Positions 51,771 through 61,061 of a DNA stretch of 64,000 bases are shown here, piece by piece; the first letter of the stretch is position 1; every line of letters starts with the position of its first letter. The notes under the pieces were generated by a model that did no database searches, was not told where the DNA came from, and worked only from the letters and a program-made list of their open reading frames with translations. The DNA is from Deferrisoma camini S3R1. GTDB taxonomy: Bacteria > Desulfobacterota > Deferrisomatia > Deferrisomatales > Deferrisomataceae. The stretch lies in the NCBI RefSeq assembly GCF_000526155.1, contig NZ_JAFN01000001.1:1947014-2011013 (forward strand), read 5' to 3'. A program made the translations under genes and the position numbers.

Positions 51771-53111
51771 GCCCCCCGGCAGCACCTCGGCCGGGTCGAA
51801 CAGCAGGTGCATCACCAGTCCCGTGACCTGCTTCGGGAAGAAGTAGGTGCTCTTCTGGGGCATTCGCTCGCCGGCCAGGGCCACCTCCTTGACCTCCTCG
51901 ACCCGGGTGGGGTTCATGACGAAGCCCAGCTGGATCTCGGGATCCTCGACCACCTGACGCACCAGCTCGCCGGTGCCCTTGACGTACCGGAGGTTGCGCT
52001 GCTCCTCCTGGGCCTTGCGGTCGATGCCGAGGATCCGCTCGAGGATGAGGGAGTGGAGGATGGTCACGTCCAGGGTCTGCACCACTTTGGGCACCCGGCC
52101 CCGGAGCATCCGGTGCATGACCCCGTCGTCCCTGAGCACCAGGAGCCGGAACCGGGGCTCGCCCTTGGCCACGAGCCCGAAGGCGTGGGCCCGACCCCGC
52201 AGGTCCCGCAGCCGGGCGGACAGGGTCTCGGCGTCCGCCACCGGCTCCACCTCGAAGAACTCCTCCAGCTGTCGTTCGAGGTTCTCGATCCGGTCCGGGG
52301 GCACCCCGAACACGGCCCGGTGGGTGGGGAACACGGCCAGCCCCGGCGAGCTCAGGTTCGAGAAGTACATCATCACGTAGTTCCACGGCTCGTTGCCGGT
52401 GTAGCCGGGGTGGCGCTCCCGCATGAGGTCCCGGTACCGCAGGGCCGTCTCGTAGCGGTGGTGCCCGTCGGCGATCACGAACACCTTGTCAGCCATGCGG
52501 CGGGTCACCTCCCCCACGAGGCGGGGCTCGGTCACCCGCCACAGCCGGATCTCCACCCCCTCGTCGGTGTGGACCCGGATCAGGGGAGGCTTCCCCTTGG
52601 CCATGGCCTCGAGGTCCCGCAGCACCACCATCTGGGGGTCGTCGTACAGGCTGAAGATCGGGCTCAGGTTCGCCCTCACGGCCTCCATGAGCCGGAGCCG
52701 GTCGGCCTTGGGCCCGGCCAGGGTCCGCTCGTGGGGGAAGTACAGGCCGGAGTCGGGATCCTCGAGCCGCACCTTGGCGTAGTACCCCCTCCGGGTCAGG
52801 GGCTCACCGAACTCGCCGCGGTAGTCCTCCTCGGTGTAGTACACGCTCATTTCCCGATCGCGGATCAGCACCTTCTTCCGGAGCCATTCGATCAGCGTGC
52901 GTCGCGCCCGGGTGTAGCGGTTCTCCTCCTCGTCGTCGCCGGGAAGCACCTTCCCGAACTCCAGGCGCACCACGTTGTAGGGGCTCCGCCGGTACAGCTC
53001 CTCCTGGAGCTCCGGCCCGATCACGTCGTAGGGCGGGCAGATCACCCGGTCGAAATCGTCCACCACGGCGGGGTTGAACCGAACCCCTCGAAATCCCAGC
53101 ACCTCGGCCAT
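51768..53111 (-). CDS. DUF1015 family protein
   Basis: 447 residues, cytoplasmic, with FRGVRFNPAVVDDFDRVICPPYDVIGPELQEELY at the start, YNVVRLEFGK, FPHERTLAGPKADRLRLMEA and the histidine-rich VFVIADGHHRYETALRYRDL. This is a full-length DUF1015 protein, widespread in anaerobes and often near serine or SAM metabolism genes, but of unknown activity. The stop codon belongs to a repeat end. Confidence 0.9.
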   Translation of the reverse strand: MAEVLGFRGVRFNPAVVDDFDRVICPPYDVIGPELQEELYRRSPYNVVRLEFGKVLPGDDEEENRYTRARRTLIEWLRKKVLIRDREMSVYYTEEDYRGEFGEPLTRRGYYAKVRLEDPDSGLYFPHERTLAGPKADRLRLMEAVRANLSPIFSLYDDPQMVVLRDLEAMAKGKPPLIRVHTDEGVEIRLWRVTEPRLVGEVTRRMADKVFVIADGHHRYETALRYRDLMRERHPGYTGNEPWNYVMMYFSNLSSPGLAVFPTHRAVFGVPPDRIENLERQLEEFFEVEPVADAETLSARLRDLRGRAHAFGLVAKGEPRFRLLVLRDDGVMHRMLRGRVPKVVQTLDVTILHSLILERILGIDRKAQEEQRNLRYVKGTGELVRQVVEDPEIQLGFVMNPTRVEEVKEVALAGERMPQKSTYFFPKQVTGLVMHLLFDPAEVLPGG

Positions 53112-53293
53112 CGTCTCTCACTCCCTCGGGGAAATCATTCGAAACGCCCCGGCTCCGGGGCGGGCCCCTGCTATCACATCCCCCCCTCCCGGAGCAAGTC
53201 CGCAAAAAGGCCGCGTGTGCCGGTCGGAGAACTTTGATAAACTTTTTTCAGGTCGGGTCCGATCCGTGCGGGGGCCCTTACCCGGATGCGCAC

Positions 53294-54904
53294 ATGGACC
53301 GTCTCGTCTCGTTGATCCTGTTGGTTCTCGTGGCCGCGTGCTCCCCGCCGGCCCCCTCTCCGGTCGACCGGTTCCGGATCGGGGGATCCGCGTCGGCACG
53401 GGACCTGGCGGAGGCCCTGGTGGAGGCGTTCCGGCTGTCCCATCCCCGAACCGAGGTGGAGCACGCGCCCCCCACCCATTCGGGAGCGGCGATCCAGGCC
53501 CTGAAGGCCCGGGAGATCGACGTGGCCTACCTGACCCGGGAGCCCACCGCCGAAGAGCGCTCCGGCCTGTTCCTGTACCCCTTCGCGCTGGATCCCCTGG
53601 TGTTCGCGGCCCACCGGACGGCCGGGGTCACGGACCTGACCACCCAACAGATCCGCCGGCTCTATGACGGAACCATCACCCGGTGGTCCCAGGTGGGGGG
53701 CGCGGACGTGCCGGTGGTGCTGCTGGACCGCCCCTCCTACACCTCACCCCGGCGGCTCCTGAACGACACCCTCCTGGCCGACCTGGATCCGGCGCCCGGG
53801 GCCACGGTGCTCGAGGGACCGGGCGACATGGACCATGCGCTGCGCCTGTACCCGGGGGCCCTCGGGTACACCTCGCTCCGGGCCGCCCTGGCCCTGGAGC
53901 CGGATGTCCGGGTCCTGCGGGTGGACGGCGTGTACCCCGACCCCGACGCCGTGCGCAGCGGGCGGTACCGCCTCAACCGGCCGGTGGTCTTCGCGGTGCG
54001 GGCCGAACCCCTGTCGGCGGCCCGCCGCTTCCTGGAGTTCCTGAACACGCCGGCCGCCCGGCGGGTGGCCACGGCCCGGGCCACGGTCCCGGTTCGGCGC
54101 AGCCTGCGCATCGGGGTCCCCCCCATGCGGAACATCGTGGCCCTCGAGGCCAAGTACGGTGGGCTCGCCCGTTACCTCCAGGCCCGGCTGGGGCTCCCGG
54201 TGGACCTGGTGCACCAATCGAGCTACACGGACCTCACCGAGGCGTTCCGCACCGGCCGGGTGAACGCGGCGTTCGCCGGGAGTTTCGCCTACCTGGTGGC
54301 CCACGCGGAGACCGGGGCCGAGGTGCTGGCCCGGCCCGACTATGGGGGGGTGTCCCACTACCGGGGTGTCGTCTTCGTGCGAAGCGACAGCCCGTTTCGA
54401 TCCCTGGCGGACCTCCGGGGACGGCGGGTGGTGCACGCCGGCCTCACCACCACGGCGGGCCAGATCTTCCCAATGTACGCCCTGAAGATGCGGGGGCTGG
54501 GCCCGCCCCAGGAGTTCTTCGGGGAGTTCACCGACGCCGGATCCCACGAGGCGGCCCTGCGACAGCTGCTCGAGGGCGCTGCCGACGCGGCCGCGGCCAA
54601 GGATCTGGTCTGGGGCGAGATGGTGGCCGAGAACCCGGCGCTCGAGGGGCGGCTGCGGGAACTGGCCGCGTCGGCACCGGTGCCGTCCAACGGATTCGTG
54701 GCCGGGCCCACGGTGTCGCCCGCCCTCCGGCGCCAGATCCGCAACCTCCTGCTCTCCATGCACGAGTCCCCCCAGGGCCGCAAGGCCTTGACCGACCTGG
54801 GCGCGGACCGGTTCCTGCCCACGACCGACGAGGACTACCAGGCCCTGTACGAGATGGTGCAAGCCCTCTCCGACGAACTCTCCGGCTACTTCCAGTACCG
54901 ATGA
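53294..54904 (+). CDS. PstS-like / PhnD-like fusion lipoprotein
   Basis: 536 residues. The lipobox LVAACS follows a 15-residue hydrophobic segment. Residues about 28-270 form a phosphate-binding-protein-like domain (FRIGGSASARDLAEALVEAFRLSHPRTEVE, LTTQQIRRLYDGTITRWSQVGG). Residues about 275-536 form a second periplasmic binding domain of PhnD type (LRIGVPPMRNIVALEAKYGGLARYLQARLG, DYGGVSHYRGVVFVRSDSPFRSLADLRGRRVVH). No ABC permease or ATPase genes are near. The stop overlaps a sensor kinase start (ATGA), so it is probably a sensory binding protein and not a transporter component. ATG at 53294 gives the signal peptide. Confidence 0.85.
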   Translation: MDRLVSLILLVLVAACSPPAPSPVDRFRIGGSASARDLAEALVEAFRLSHPRTEVEHAPPTHSGAAIQALKAREIDVAYLTREPTAEERSGLFLYPFALDPLVFAAHRTAGVTDLTTQQIRRLYDGTITRWSQVGGADVPVVLLDRPSYTSPRRLLNDTLLADLDPAPGATVLEGPGDMDHALRLYPGALGYTSLRAALALEPDVRVLRVDGVYPDPDAVRSGRYRLNRPVVFAVRAEPLSAARRFLEFLNTPAARRVATARATVPVRRSLRIGVPPMRNIVALEAKYGGLARYLQARLGLPVDLVHQSSYTDLTEAFRTGRVNAAFAGSFAYLVAHAETGAEVLARPDYGGVSHYRGVVFVRSDSPFRSLADLRGRRVVHAGLTTTAGQIFPMYALKMRGLGPPQEFFGEFTDAGSHEAALRQLLEGAADAAAAKDLVWGEMVAENPALEGRLRELAASAPVPSNGFVAGPTVSPALRRQIRNLLLSMHESPQGRKALTDLGADRFLPTTDEDYQALYEMVQALSDELSGYFQYR

Positions 54905-56958
54905 AGCGCCCCACCAGCCTCCGCCACCGCTTCCTCGTGTCGTTCGGGGCGCTCCTCGCCGGCCTGGGCGGCCTGAGCCTTGCGGCCACCCTGATCTCGG
55001 CGGCCGTATCCTACCGCAACAACCTGGCCCTGAAGCTCCGCCAGGCGGCCGGGCGGTTCGAGAACCGCCTGCGACACGCCGAGGAGTCGCTGTTCTTCCG
55101 CACCCGGATCCTCTCCGAGGTGGCCCGGGTCGAGGCCTCGGGGGCCGACCCGCAGCCCCTGCGCCAGCTGCAGGTCTACACCCTGCGCTGGCTCACCCAC
55201 GACGGCCTGGAGATCCTGGGAATGGGGAGCCGCCGGTACTGGAAGGAGCGGGGGAAGTGGGGGCCCCTGATGGAGAAGGCCTTCTCCGGGGTGCCGTCGG
55301 TGGCCCTGCAGTCCGACCCCCATCGGGGGGCGGCCCTGGTTGCGGCGAGCCCCCGGGAGAGCGACATCGGGGTCGAGGAGGTGATCGCGGTGGCCCTGCC
55401 CCTGGACACCTCGCTCCTGCAGGAGTGGGCCGCCCTCCTGGGCGCCGAGGTGGCGCTGCTCGCCCGGGACGGCACGCTCCTGGGATCCAGCCTTCCGGCG
55501 GCCGTCTCCCTGCCGGTCCAGGGGGCGAAACAGGGCACGGTGCGAACCGGCGGAATGTCGTACGCGTACTACCGGTTCCCCCTCCGGGTGGGCTCCCGGC
55601 CGGCGGGGTGGGGCATGATCCTCCTTCCCACCGGGGACCTTCGGGCCCTGGCGGTCCGCAACGCCACGATCCAAGGCGGGGTGCTCGTGTTGGGCATGAT
55701 GGGGTTCTTCCTCCTCTACCGGGTCGTGGTCCGGCGGGCGACCAGCGACCTGGAGAGGCTGACCGGCTGGGCCCGCGACTTCGACCCCGCGGCCCCCACC
55801 CCCCCGCCGGCAGTGGCCAGCGGCGACGAGGTCGACGTGCTGGCGACCTCGTTCGGGGACCTGCTGGACCGCCTGGAGGCCGCGCTGGCCCAGGTGGCGG
55901 CGGCCAACCAGGAGCTGTCCCGCACCAATCAAACCCTGGAGGACCGGGTCCGGGAGAAGACCCGGGAGCTCGAGGCCGAGAGGCAGCGCCTCGACACCGT
56001 GCTGAGCGGGATGCCCCATGCGGTGTTCCTGGTGGACGTCCACGGCAGGGTGGTGTACGCCAACCAGGAGGCCCGGCGGCGGTTCGGCCCGGTGGAGGGA
56101 ATGAGGTGCCAACGGGTCCTCGGAACGAGCGGGCCCCTGCCGGAGGAGACCGAGACCGAGACCCGCATCGGGGATCGGATCTACCTGCTGCAACGGAGCC
56201 CCGCCGGTGACGGCCGGGCCGTGCTGGTGGCCCAGGACGTCACCGAGCGCCGGGCCCTGGAGCGCCAGCTCCAGCACGCCCAGCGCATGGAGAGCGTGGG
56301 GCGGCTGGCGGCCGGTGTGGCCCACGACTTCAACAACATCCTGGGCTCCATGATCCCCTCCCTCGAGATGCTCAAGCACCGAACCCACGACCCCAAGGCC
56401 CTGCGGTACCTGAAGACCGTGATGAACGGCGCCGACCGGGCGGCCGACCTGGTGCGCCAACTGCTCATGTTCAGCCGGGCCGGGGAGTTCCAGCCCCAGG
56501 TGATCGACCTGAACCAGGCGGTCGAGCGGGCTCTGCATCTGGTGGAACCCAGCCTGGGGAAGGTGGAGCTTTGCTGGCGTCCCCACCCCGGCCTGGAGCG
56601 GGTGCGCGCCGACCCCACGCAGGTTCAGCAGGTGGTGTTCAACCTGGCCCTGAACGCCCTGGACGCCATGGAGGGCGGGGGCACCCTGACCGTCGAGACG
56701 TTCCCCGATCCGGAAACGGGGCAGATGGGCCTGGCCGTCGAGGACACCGGTCCGGGAATCCCCGAGGATCAGGTGGAACGGGTGTTCGACCCCTTCTTCA
56801 CCACCAAGGCCCCCGGCAAGGGCACCGGACTGGGGCTGGCCATCGTCTACGGCGTGGCCGAGCGCCACGGGGGCACGGTGCGCCTGATCAGCCCCCCGGC
56901 GGGGGGCGCCCGGTTCGAGGTGACCTTCCCACCGGCGTCGGCCGCCCCTCCCGCCTGA
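54901..56958 (+). CDS. membrane sensor histidine kinase
   Basis: 685 residues. TM1 at about 14-36, a periplasmic domain of about 230 residues resembling a double Cache, TM2 at about 260-282 (GGVLVLGMMGFFLLYRVVV), a linker and coiled coil, then PAS (LDTVLSGMPHAVFLVDVHGRVVYANQEARR), HisKA VAHDFNNILGSM and ATPase (NLALNALDAMEGGG, VEDTGPGIPEDQV, GTGLGLAIVYGVAERHGG). No receiver domain. The ATGA overlap couples it to the PstS-PhnD lipoprotein, which probably presents the ligand to its periplasmic domain. No response regulator is adjacent. Confidence 0.92.
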   Translation: MKRPTSLRHRFLVSFGALLAGLGGLSLAATLISAAVSYRNNLALKLRQAAGRFENRLRHAEESLFFRTRILSEVARVEASGADPQPLRQLQVYTLRWLTHDGLEILGMGSRRYWKERGKWGPLMEKAFSGVPSVALQSDPHRGAALVAASPRESDIGVEEVIAVALPLDTSLLQEWAALLGAEVALLARDGTLLGSSLPAAVSLPVQGAKQGTVRTGGMSYAYYRFPLRVGSRPAGWGMILLPTGDLRALAVRNATIQGGVLVLGMMGFFLLYRVVVRRATSDLERLTGWARDFDPAAPTPPPAVASGDEVDVLATSFGDLLDRLEAALAQVAAANQELSRTNQTLEDRVREKTRELEAERQRLDTVLSGMPHAVFLVDVHGRVVYANQEARRRFGPVEGMRCQRVLGTSGPLPEETETETRIGDRIYLLQRSPAGDGRAVLVAQDVTERRALERQLQHAQRMESVGRLAAGVAHDFNNILGSMIPSLEMLKHRTHDPKALRYLKTVMNGADRAADLVRQLLMFSRAGEFQPQVIDLNQAVERALHLVEPSLGKVELCWRPHPGLERVRADPTQVQQVVFNLALNALDAMEGGGTLTVETFPDPETGQMGLAVEDTGPGIPEDQVERVFDPFFTTKAPGKGTGLGLAIVYGVAERHGGTVRLISPPAGGARFEVTFPPASAAPPA

Positions 56959-57051
56959 CCCGAACCGGAAGGCCTGCCGCGCCCCGGCCCGACGACATCC
57001 GCCAAACGGATGTTTGCCTGAAGCGAGCGGTATTTTTCCAGATTCTGACCC

Positions 57052-57079
57052 TTGCACAGTGAACGACGGATGCTATAGT
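57052..57079 (+). promoter_or_regulatory. sigma-70-type promoter of the formate dehydrogenase operon
   Basis: TTGCAC (57052-57057) and TATAGT (57074-57079) with a 16-base spacer. A small inverted repeat ACATCCG-CCAAA-CGGATGT (56995-57013) lies just before, and may end the kinase transcript. Confidence 0.65.
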
Positions 57080-57487
57080 GCGTTCGTTCGTGAGATTCAT
57101 CCATTGTTTTGTTTTGGGGGCTCGCTCGGATGGGGGCTCTGTGCCGGCCGTTTCCGATCCTGACCGCAGTCCGTCCGGCCCTGGGGGGGACGGCGGGCGA
57201 CGGCCCGCGGGGCGTCGTGACCCTCCCTCCGGCCCCTGGCGTTCCATGGGCCAGCCTGGACGCCGAGGGTGGGCCCCACCTCGACCTCACCGGTCCGGCA
57301 GGCACCACCGACGCGATCACCACGAGGATCGGCAGCCCCCCAGGTTCCGGAGAGGTACGCCACCAGCGGCGACACCGTGCCGAGATCCCTCCTGTTCGAC
57401 GTCCCGCGCAACGCCGGCTCGTTTTTTCCAGGACCTGATCGCAACGGGCCTGGTGAGCCCGTGATCCGCCACCAAAGGAGGTGCCCC
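57080..57487 (+). other. long leader of the formate dehydrogenase operon
   Basis: About 400 bases between promoter and first gene. It holds stretches with codon-like GC3 bias in one frame (57124-57360, for example GVVTLPPAPGVPW) and, after apparent frame changes, in others (LLFDVPRNAGSFF, FFQDLIATGLVSP). It also holds GC-rich stems such as CCTGGCG...CGCC near 57234-57266. It may be a decayed gene or a structured leader. I recognise no known riboswitch in it, including the molybdenum cofactor motif. Confidence 0.4.
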
Positions 57488-57667
57488 ATGAGACAGCAAC
57501 CCGTTTCCAGCCGAAGGCGGTTCCTCGCAGGCGTCCTCGCCGGCCTGGGCGCGGCGGGCCTGGCCCGGCGGGTGCGGGCCGAGGAGCGCCGCCCCCCGGA
57601 GAGGGGCGAGACCCTGTTCCGCCGCACCCGTCACGTGGAGGCCTATTACCGGACCCTGGAGGACTGA
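57488..57667 (+). CDS. formate dehydrogenase region TAT-signal peptide protein
   Basis: 59 residues with the twin-arginine motif SRRRFLAG followed by a hydrophobic stretch (VLAGLGAAGLA) and the C-terminal tail RHVEAYYRTLED. This is the layout of the TIGR02811 family of small proteins encoded just upstream of formate dehydrogenase catalytic subunits. AAAGGAGG precedes the ATG. Its role, perhaps in assembly or export of the enzyme, is not established. Confidence 0.85.
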   Translation: MRQQPVSSRRRFLAGVLAGLGAAGLARRVRAEERRPPERGETLFRRTRHVEAYYRTLED

Positions 57668-57680
57668 GGGAGGTGGCGCC

Positions 57681-60452
57681 ATGAAGATCCGATCACGCAG
57701 CAAGGGCACGGGCCCGACGCGGACGGGCCACGGCCGGACCGACCGGAGGGGGTTCCTGAAGGCCGCGGCCACGGCCCTGGGGGCCGGAGCGGTGGCCGGC
57801 ACCCCGGCGGGGTTCGTCCGCCGGGCCCGGGCAGGGGAGAAGAACCCGTTCCCGGATGCCAAGCAGGTCAAGACCGTGTGCACCCACTGCTCCGTGGGCT
57901 GCGGGGTGATCGCCGAGGTGCAAAATGGGGTGTGGGTCCGCCAGGAGATGGACCTCAATCACCCGATCAGCCGGGGAGGACTGTGCTGCAAGGGAGCGAG
58001 CCTCCGGGAGCTCGCCATGAGCGATAAGCGCCTCCGGTTTCCCCTGAAACGCGTAGACGGCAAGTGGCAGAAGATCTCGTGGGAGAAGGCCCTGGACGAG
58101 ATCGCGGACAGGCTCCTCCAGATTCGCAAGGAGAGCGGCCCGGACAGCGTGTTCTGGATGGGCTCGGCCAAGATGTCCAACGAGCAGTGCTACCTGTTCC
58201 GAAAGATGGCCGCCATGTGGGGGACGAACAACGTGGATCACCAGGCCCGGGTCTGACACAGCACCACGGTCGCCGGTCTGGCGAACACGTGGGGCTACGG
58301 GGCCATGACGAACCACCTGAACGACATCCGAAACGCCCGCTCCATTATCATGTTCGGATCGAACGCGGCCGAGGCCCACCCCGTGGCCATGCAGCACATC
58401 CTCGCGGCCAAGGAGAAGAATGCAGCTCCCCTGATCGTGGTGGACCCCCGGTTCACCCGGACCGCGGCCAAGGCGGACGTGTACGTGCGGCTGCGTTCCG
58501 GCACCGACGTGGCACTGGTGATGGGCCTGGTGCGCGAGATCGTGAAGAACGGCTGGCACGACCGGGACTTCATCGACAAGCGCACCTTCGGGTTCGAAGA
58601 GGTCATGAAGGTGGCCGAGCACTACACCCCGGAGGAGGTCCAGCGCATCACCGGGGTGGAGCCCAAGCTTCTGAAGCGGGTGGCCCGGCTCTTGGCCGAC
58701 AACCGCCCCGGCACCCTGATCTGGTGCATGGGCGGCACCCAGCACTCCCACGGCAACAACATCACCCGCAGCTACTGCATCCTCCAGCTCGTGCTCGGGA
58801 ACATGGGCAAGGCCGGGGGCGGGGCCAACGTCATCCGGGGCCATGACAACGTGCAGGGCGCCACGGACATGTGCATCCTGTCCAACAGCCTGCCCGGGTA
58901 CTACGGCCTGTCGGACGGCGCGTTCAAGCACTGGGCCCAGGTGTGGAAGGTGGACTTCGAGTGGCTCAAGGGCCGTTTCGACCTGGCCTACGACAAGAAG
59001 CAGCACAACAAGAAGGGCTTCACCATGGCCCGCTGGTACGAGGGCGTGCTCCAGCCCAAAGAAAAGATCGACCAACGCGACAACATCCGGGCCCTGTTCT
59101 ACTGGGGCATCGCCATGGAGAGCCAGAGCCAGATGCACCGGGTCAAGAAGGCCCTTGAGAAACTCGATCTCCTGGTCCTGGTGGACCCGTTCGTGCCCAG
59201 CGCCGCGGTGGTGCCCGACCGGAAGAACGGCACGTACCTGCTGCCGGCCTCCACCCAGTTCGAGAACGAGGGGTCGGTCACGGCCACGGCCCGCCAGCTC
59301 CAGTGGCGTTTCCAGGTGCTGGAGCCCCTGTACGACTCCCGGCCCGACCACTGGATCATGTTCGAGCTCACGAAGCGCCTGGGGTTCGGCCAGGAGTTCG
59401 CCAAGAACATCGAGAAGTGGCCGGACGACTGCCTGGAGGAGTGGCGCAGCGGGCTCCAGACCATCGGGTACACCGGCCAGACCGTGGAGCGCCTGAAGCG
59501 CCAGCGCGAGTACGCCCACACCTTCGACCTGGTGACCCTGCGGGCCAACGGCGGCCCCTGCGACGGCGAGTACTACGGGCTTCCCTGGCCCTGCTGGACC
59601 ACCGATCATCCCGGCACCCCGATCCTTTACGACATGTCCAAGCCGGTGATGGAGGGAGGCCTGCCGTTCCGGGCCCGGTTCGGCACGGAGTACAAGGGCC
59701 GGCCCCTGCTGGCGGCCAAAGGCGTCACCATGCCCGGCAGCCAGGCCGACGGCGGCTACCCCGAGTTCAAAGGTGTGGTCAAGGGCACCAACTGGAAGAC
59801 GGACCTCTCGGACAAGACCTTCCGGGCCGCCCTGTCCAAGGGCATGGCCCCGTTCGGCAACGCCCGGGCCCGGATGTACGTGTGGACCTTCCCGGACCCG
59901 GTGCCGATCCACCGGGAGCCGATCCAGACACCCCGGCCGGATCTGCTCTCAGACTACCCGACGTACCCGGACAAGAAGCTCCAGTACCGGGTGGACACCG
60001 CCTTTGCGAGCGCCCAGAAGGCCGACACGAGTAAGACCTACCCACTCATCCTCACCACCGGCCGGATCGTGCAGCACATGGGCGGCGGGGCCGAGACCCG
60101 GGCGAACCGCTGGCTGTCGGAGCTGGCGCCCGAGATGTACGCCGAGGTGAACCCCCGCACGGCAAACGACTACGGCCTCATGGACGGCGACTGGATCTGG
60201 ATCGAGAGCCCGCAGAAGGGCCGCGTCAAGGTCAAGGTCAAGGTGACCCTCCGGGTCGATCCCTACACGATCTTCCTGCCCTACCACTTCGGCGGGGTGT
60301 TCGAGGGGGTGAGCCGGATCGAGCGGTTTCCCGAGGGCAACGCCCCCTACGTGGTGGGCGAGTCGGCCAACGTGGTCACCAACTACGGTTACGACGTGGT
60401 GACCCAGATGCAGGAGACCAAGACGGGTCTGTGCCAGATCCGCAAGGCCTAG
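57681..60452 (+). CDS. fdhA: formate dehydrogenase catalytic subunit, selenoprotein
   Basis: Periplasmic molybdenum/tungsten bis-MGD enzyme oxidising formate to CO2. 923 residues with an in-frame UGA at 58254-58256 read as selenocysteine (Sec192), in the context [17 protein letters not shown]. This is the same site as Sec196 of E. coli FdnG. A TAT signal ([10 protein letters not shown], Arg22-Arg23) is followed by the 4Fe-4S site Cys67, Cys70, Cys74, Cys102. Downstream are [44 protein letters not shown] and the C-terminal MGD domain ([15 protein letters not shown]). A conventional reading would split it into a 191-residue fragment and a downstream piece starting at 58305. GGAGG precedes the ATG. 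Confidence 0.96.
58254..58292 (+). promoter_or_regulatory. SECIS element of fdhA
   Basis: Begins at the UGA codon. The apical part is a stem CGCC/GGCG enclosing GGUCU, the loop sequence recognised by SelB in E. coli fdhF and fdnG, at about 58273-58285. The spacing from UGA to loop (about 21 bases) is as expected. Confidence 0.85.
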
Positions 60453-60462
60453 GAGGTGCCCC

Positions 60463-61053
60463 ATGGCCCGGCTGAAATTCCTGTGTGACGCGAACCGGTG
60501 CATCGCCTGCGACGGTTGCACCGTGATGTGCAAGAACACCAACGACGTGCCCCGGGGCACCTTCCGCCGCCGGGTGGTCACGATCAACGAGGGTCGGGAC
60601 GGCGAAGCCAGCATCTCGGTGGCCTGCATGCACTGCTCCAACCCGCCGTGCGCGGCCGTGTGCCCGGTGGAGGCGTTCTACCAGCGGGACGACGGGCTGG
60701 TGCTCCACTCCAAGGACAAGTGCATCGGGTGCGGGTACTGTCTGTTCGCCTGCCCCTTCGGGGCGCCCGGATTTCCCACCGGGACCCCGTTCGGCGTCAA
60801 GGGTGCGATGGACAAGTGCACGTACTGCGCCGGCGGGCCGGAGGAGGACTTCTCCGAGGCGGAACGGCGCAAGTACGGGGCCAACCGGATCGCCGAGGGC
60901 AAGCTGCCGGCCTGCGCCACGGCCTGCGCCACCAAGGCCCTGCTGGCCGGCGAGGCGGACGAGATCGCCCGGATCTACCGCAGGCGCGCCATGGAGCGGG
61001 GGAGCGAGGCCAACGCCTGGGGCTGGAAGCGGGCCTACGGCAAGGGCCTGTAG
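60463..61053 (+). CDS. fdhB: formate dehydrogenase iron-sulfur subunit
   Basis: 196 residues with four 4Fe-4S motifs: CIACDGCTVMCK, CMHCSNPPCAAVCP, CIGCGYCLFACP and CTYCAG with a distant CATACATKA. It passes electrons from the catalytic subunit to the cytochromes. It lacks the C-terminal membrane helix of FdnH, so it is likely attached through its partners. GGAGG precedes the ATG, 10 bases after fdhA. Confidence 0.94.
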   Translation: MARLKFLCDANRCIACDGCTVMCKNTNDVPRGTFRRRVVTINEGRDGEASISVACMHCSNPPCAAVCPVEAFYQRDDGLVLHSKDKCIGCGYCLFACPFGAPGFPTGTPFGVKGAMDKCTYCAGGPEEDFSEAERRKYGANRIAEGKLPACATACATKALLAGEADEIARIYRRRAMERGSEANAWGWKRAYGKGL

Positions 61054-61061
61054 GGACGCCG

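Noticed and set aside
57109-57438. Protein-coding gene of 109 residues in the fdh leader
   Set aside because: Start is TTG without a ribosome binding site, the second half has an Arg-rich shadow composition and no family is recognised. It is kept only as a possible relic.
57681-58256. Truncated formate dehydrogenase (nonsense mutation)
   Set aside because: The UGA is at the selenocysteine position and a SECIS hairpin follows, with an intact frame after it.
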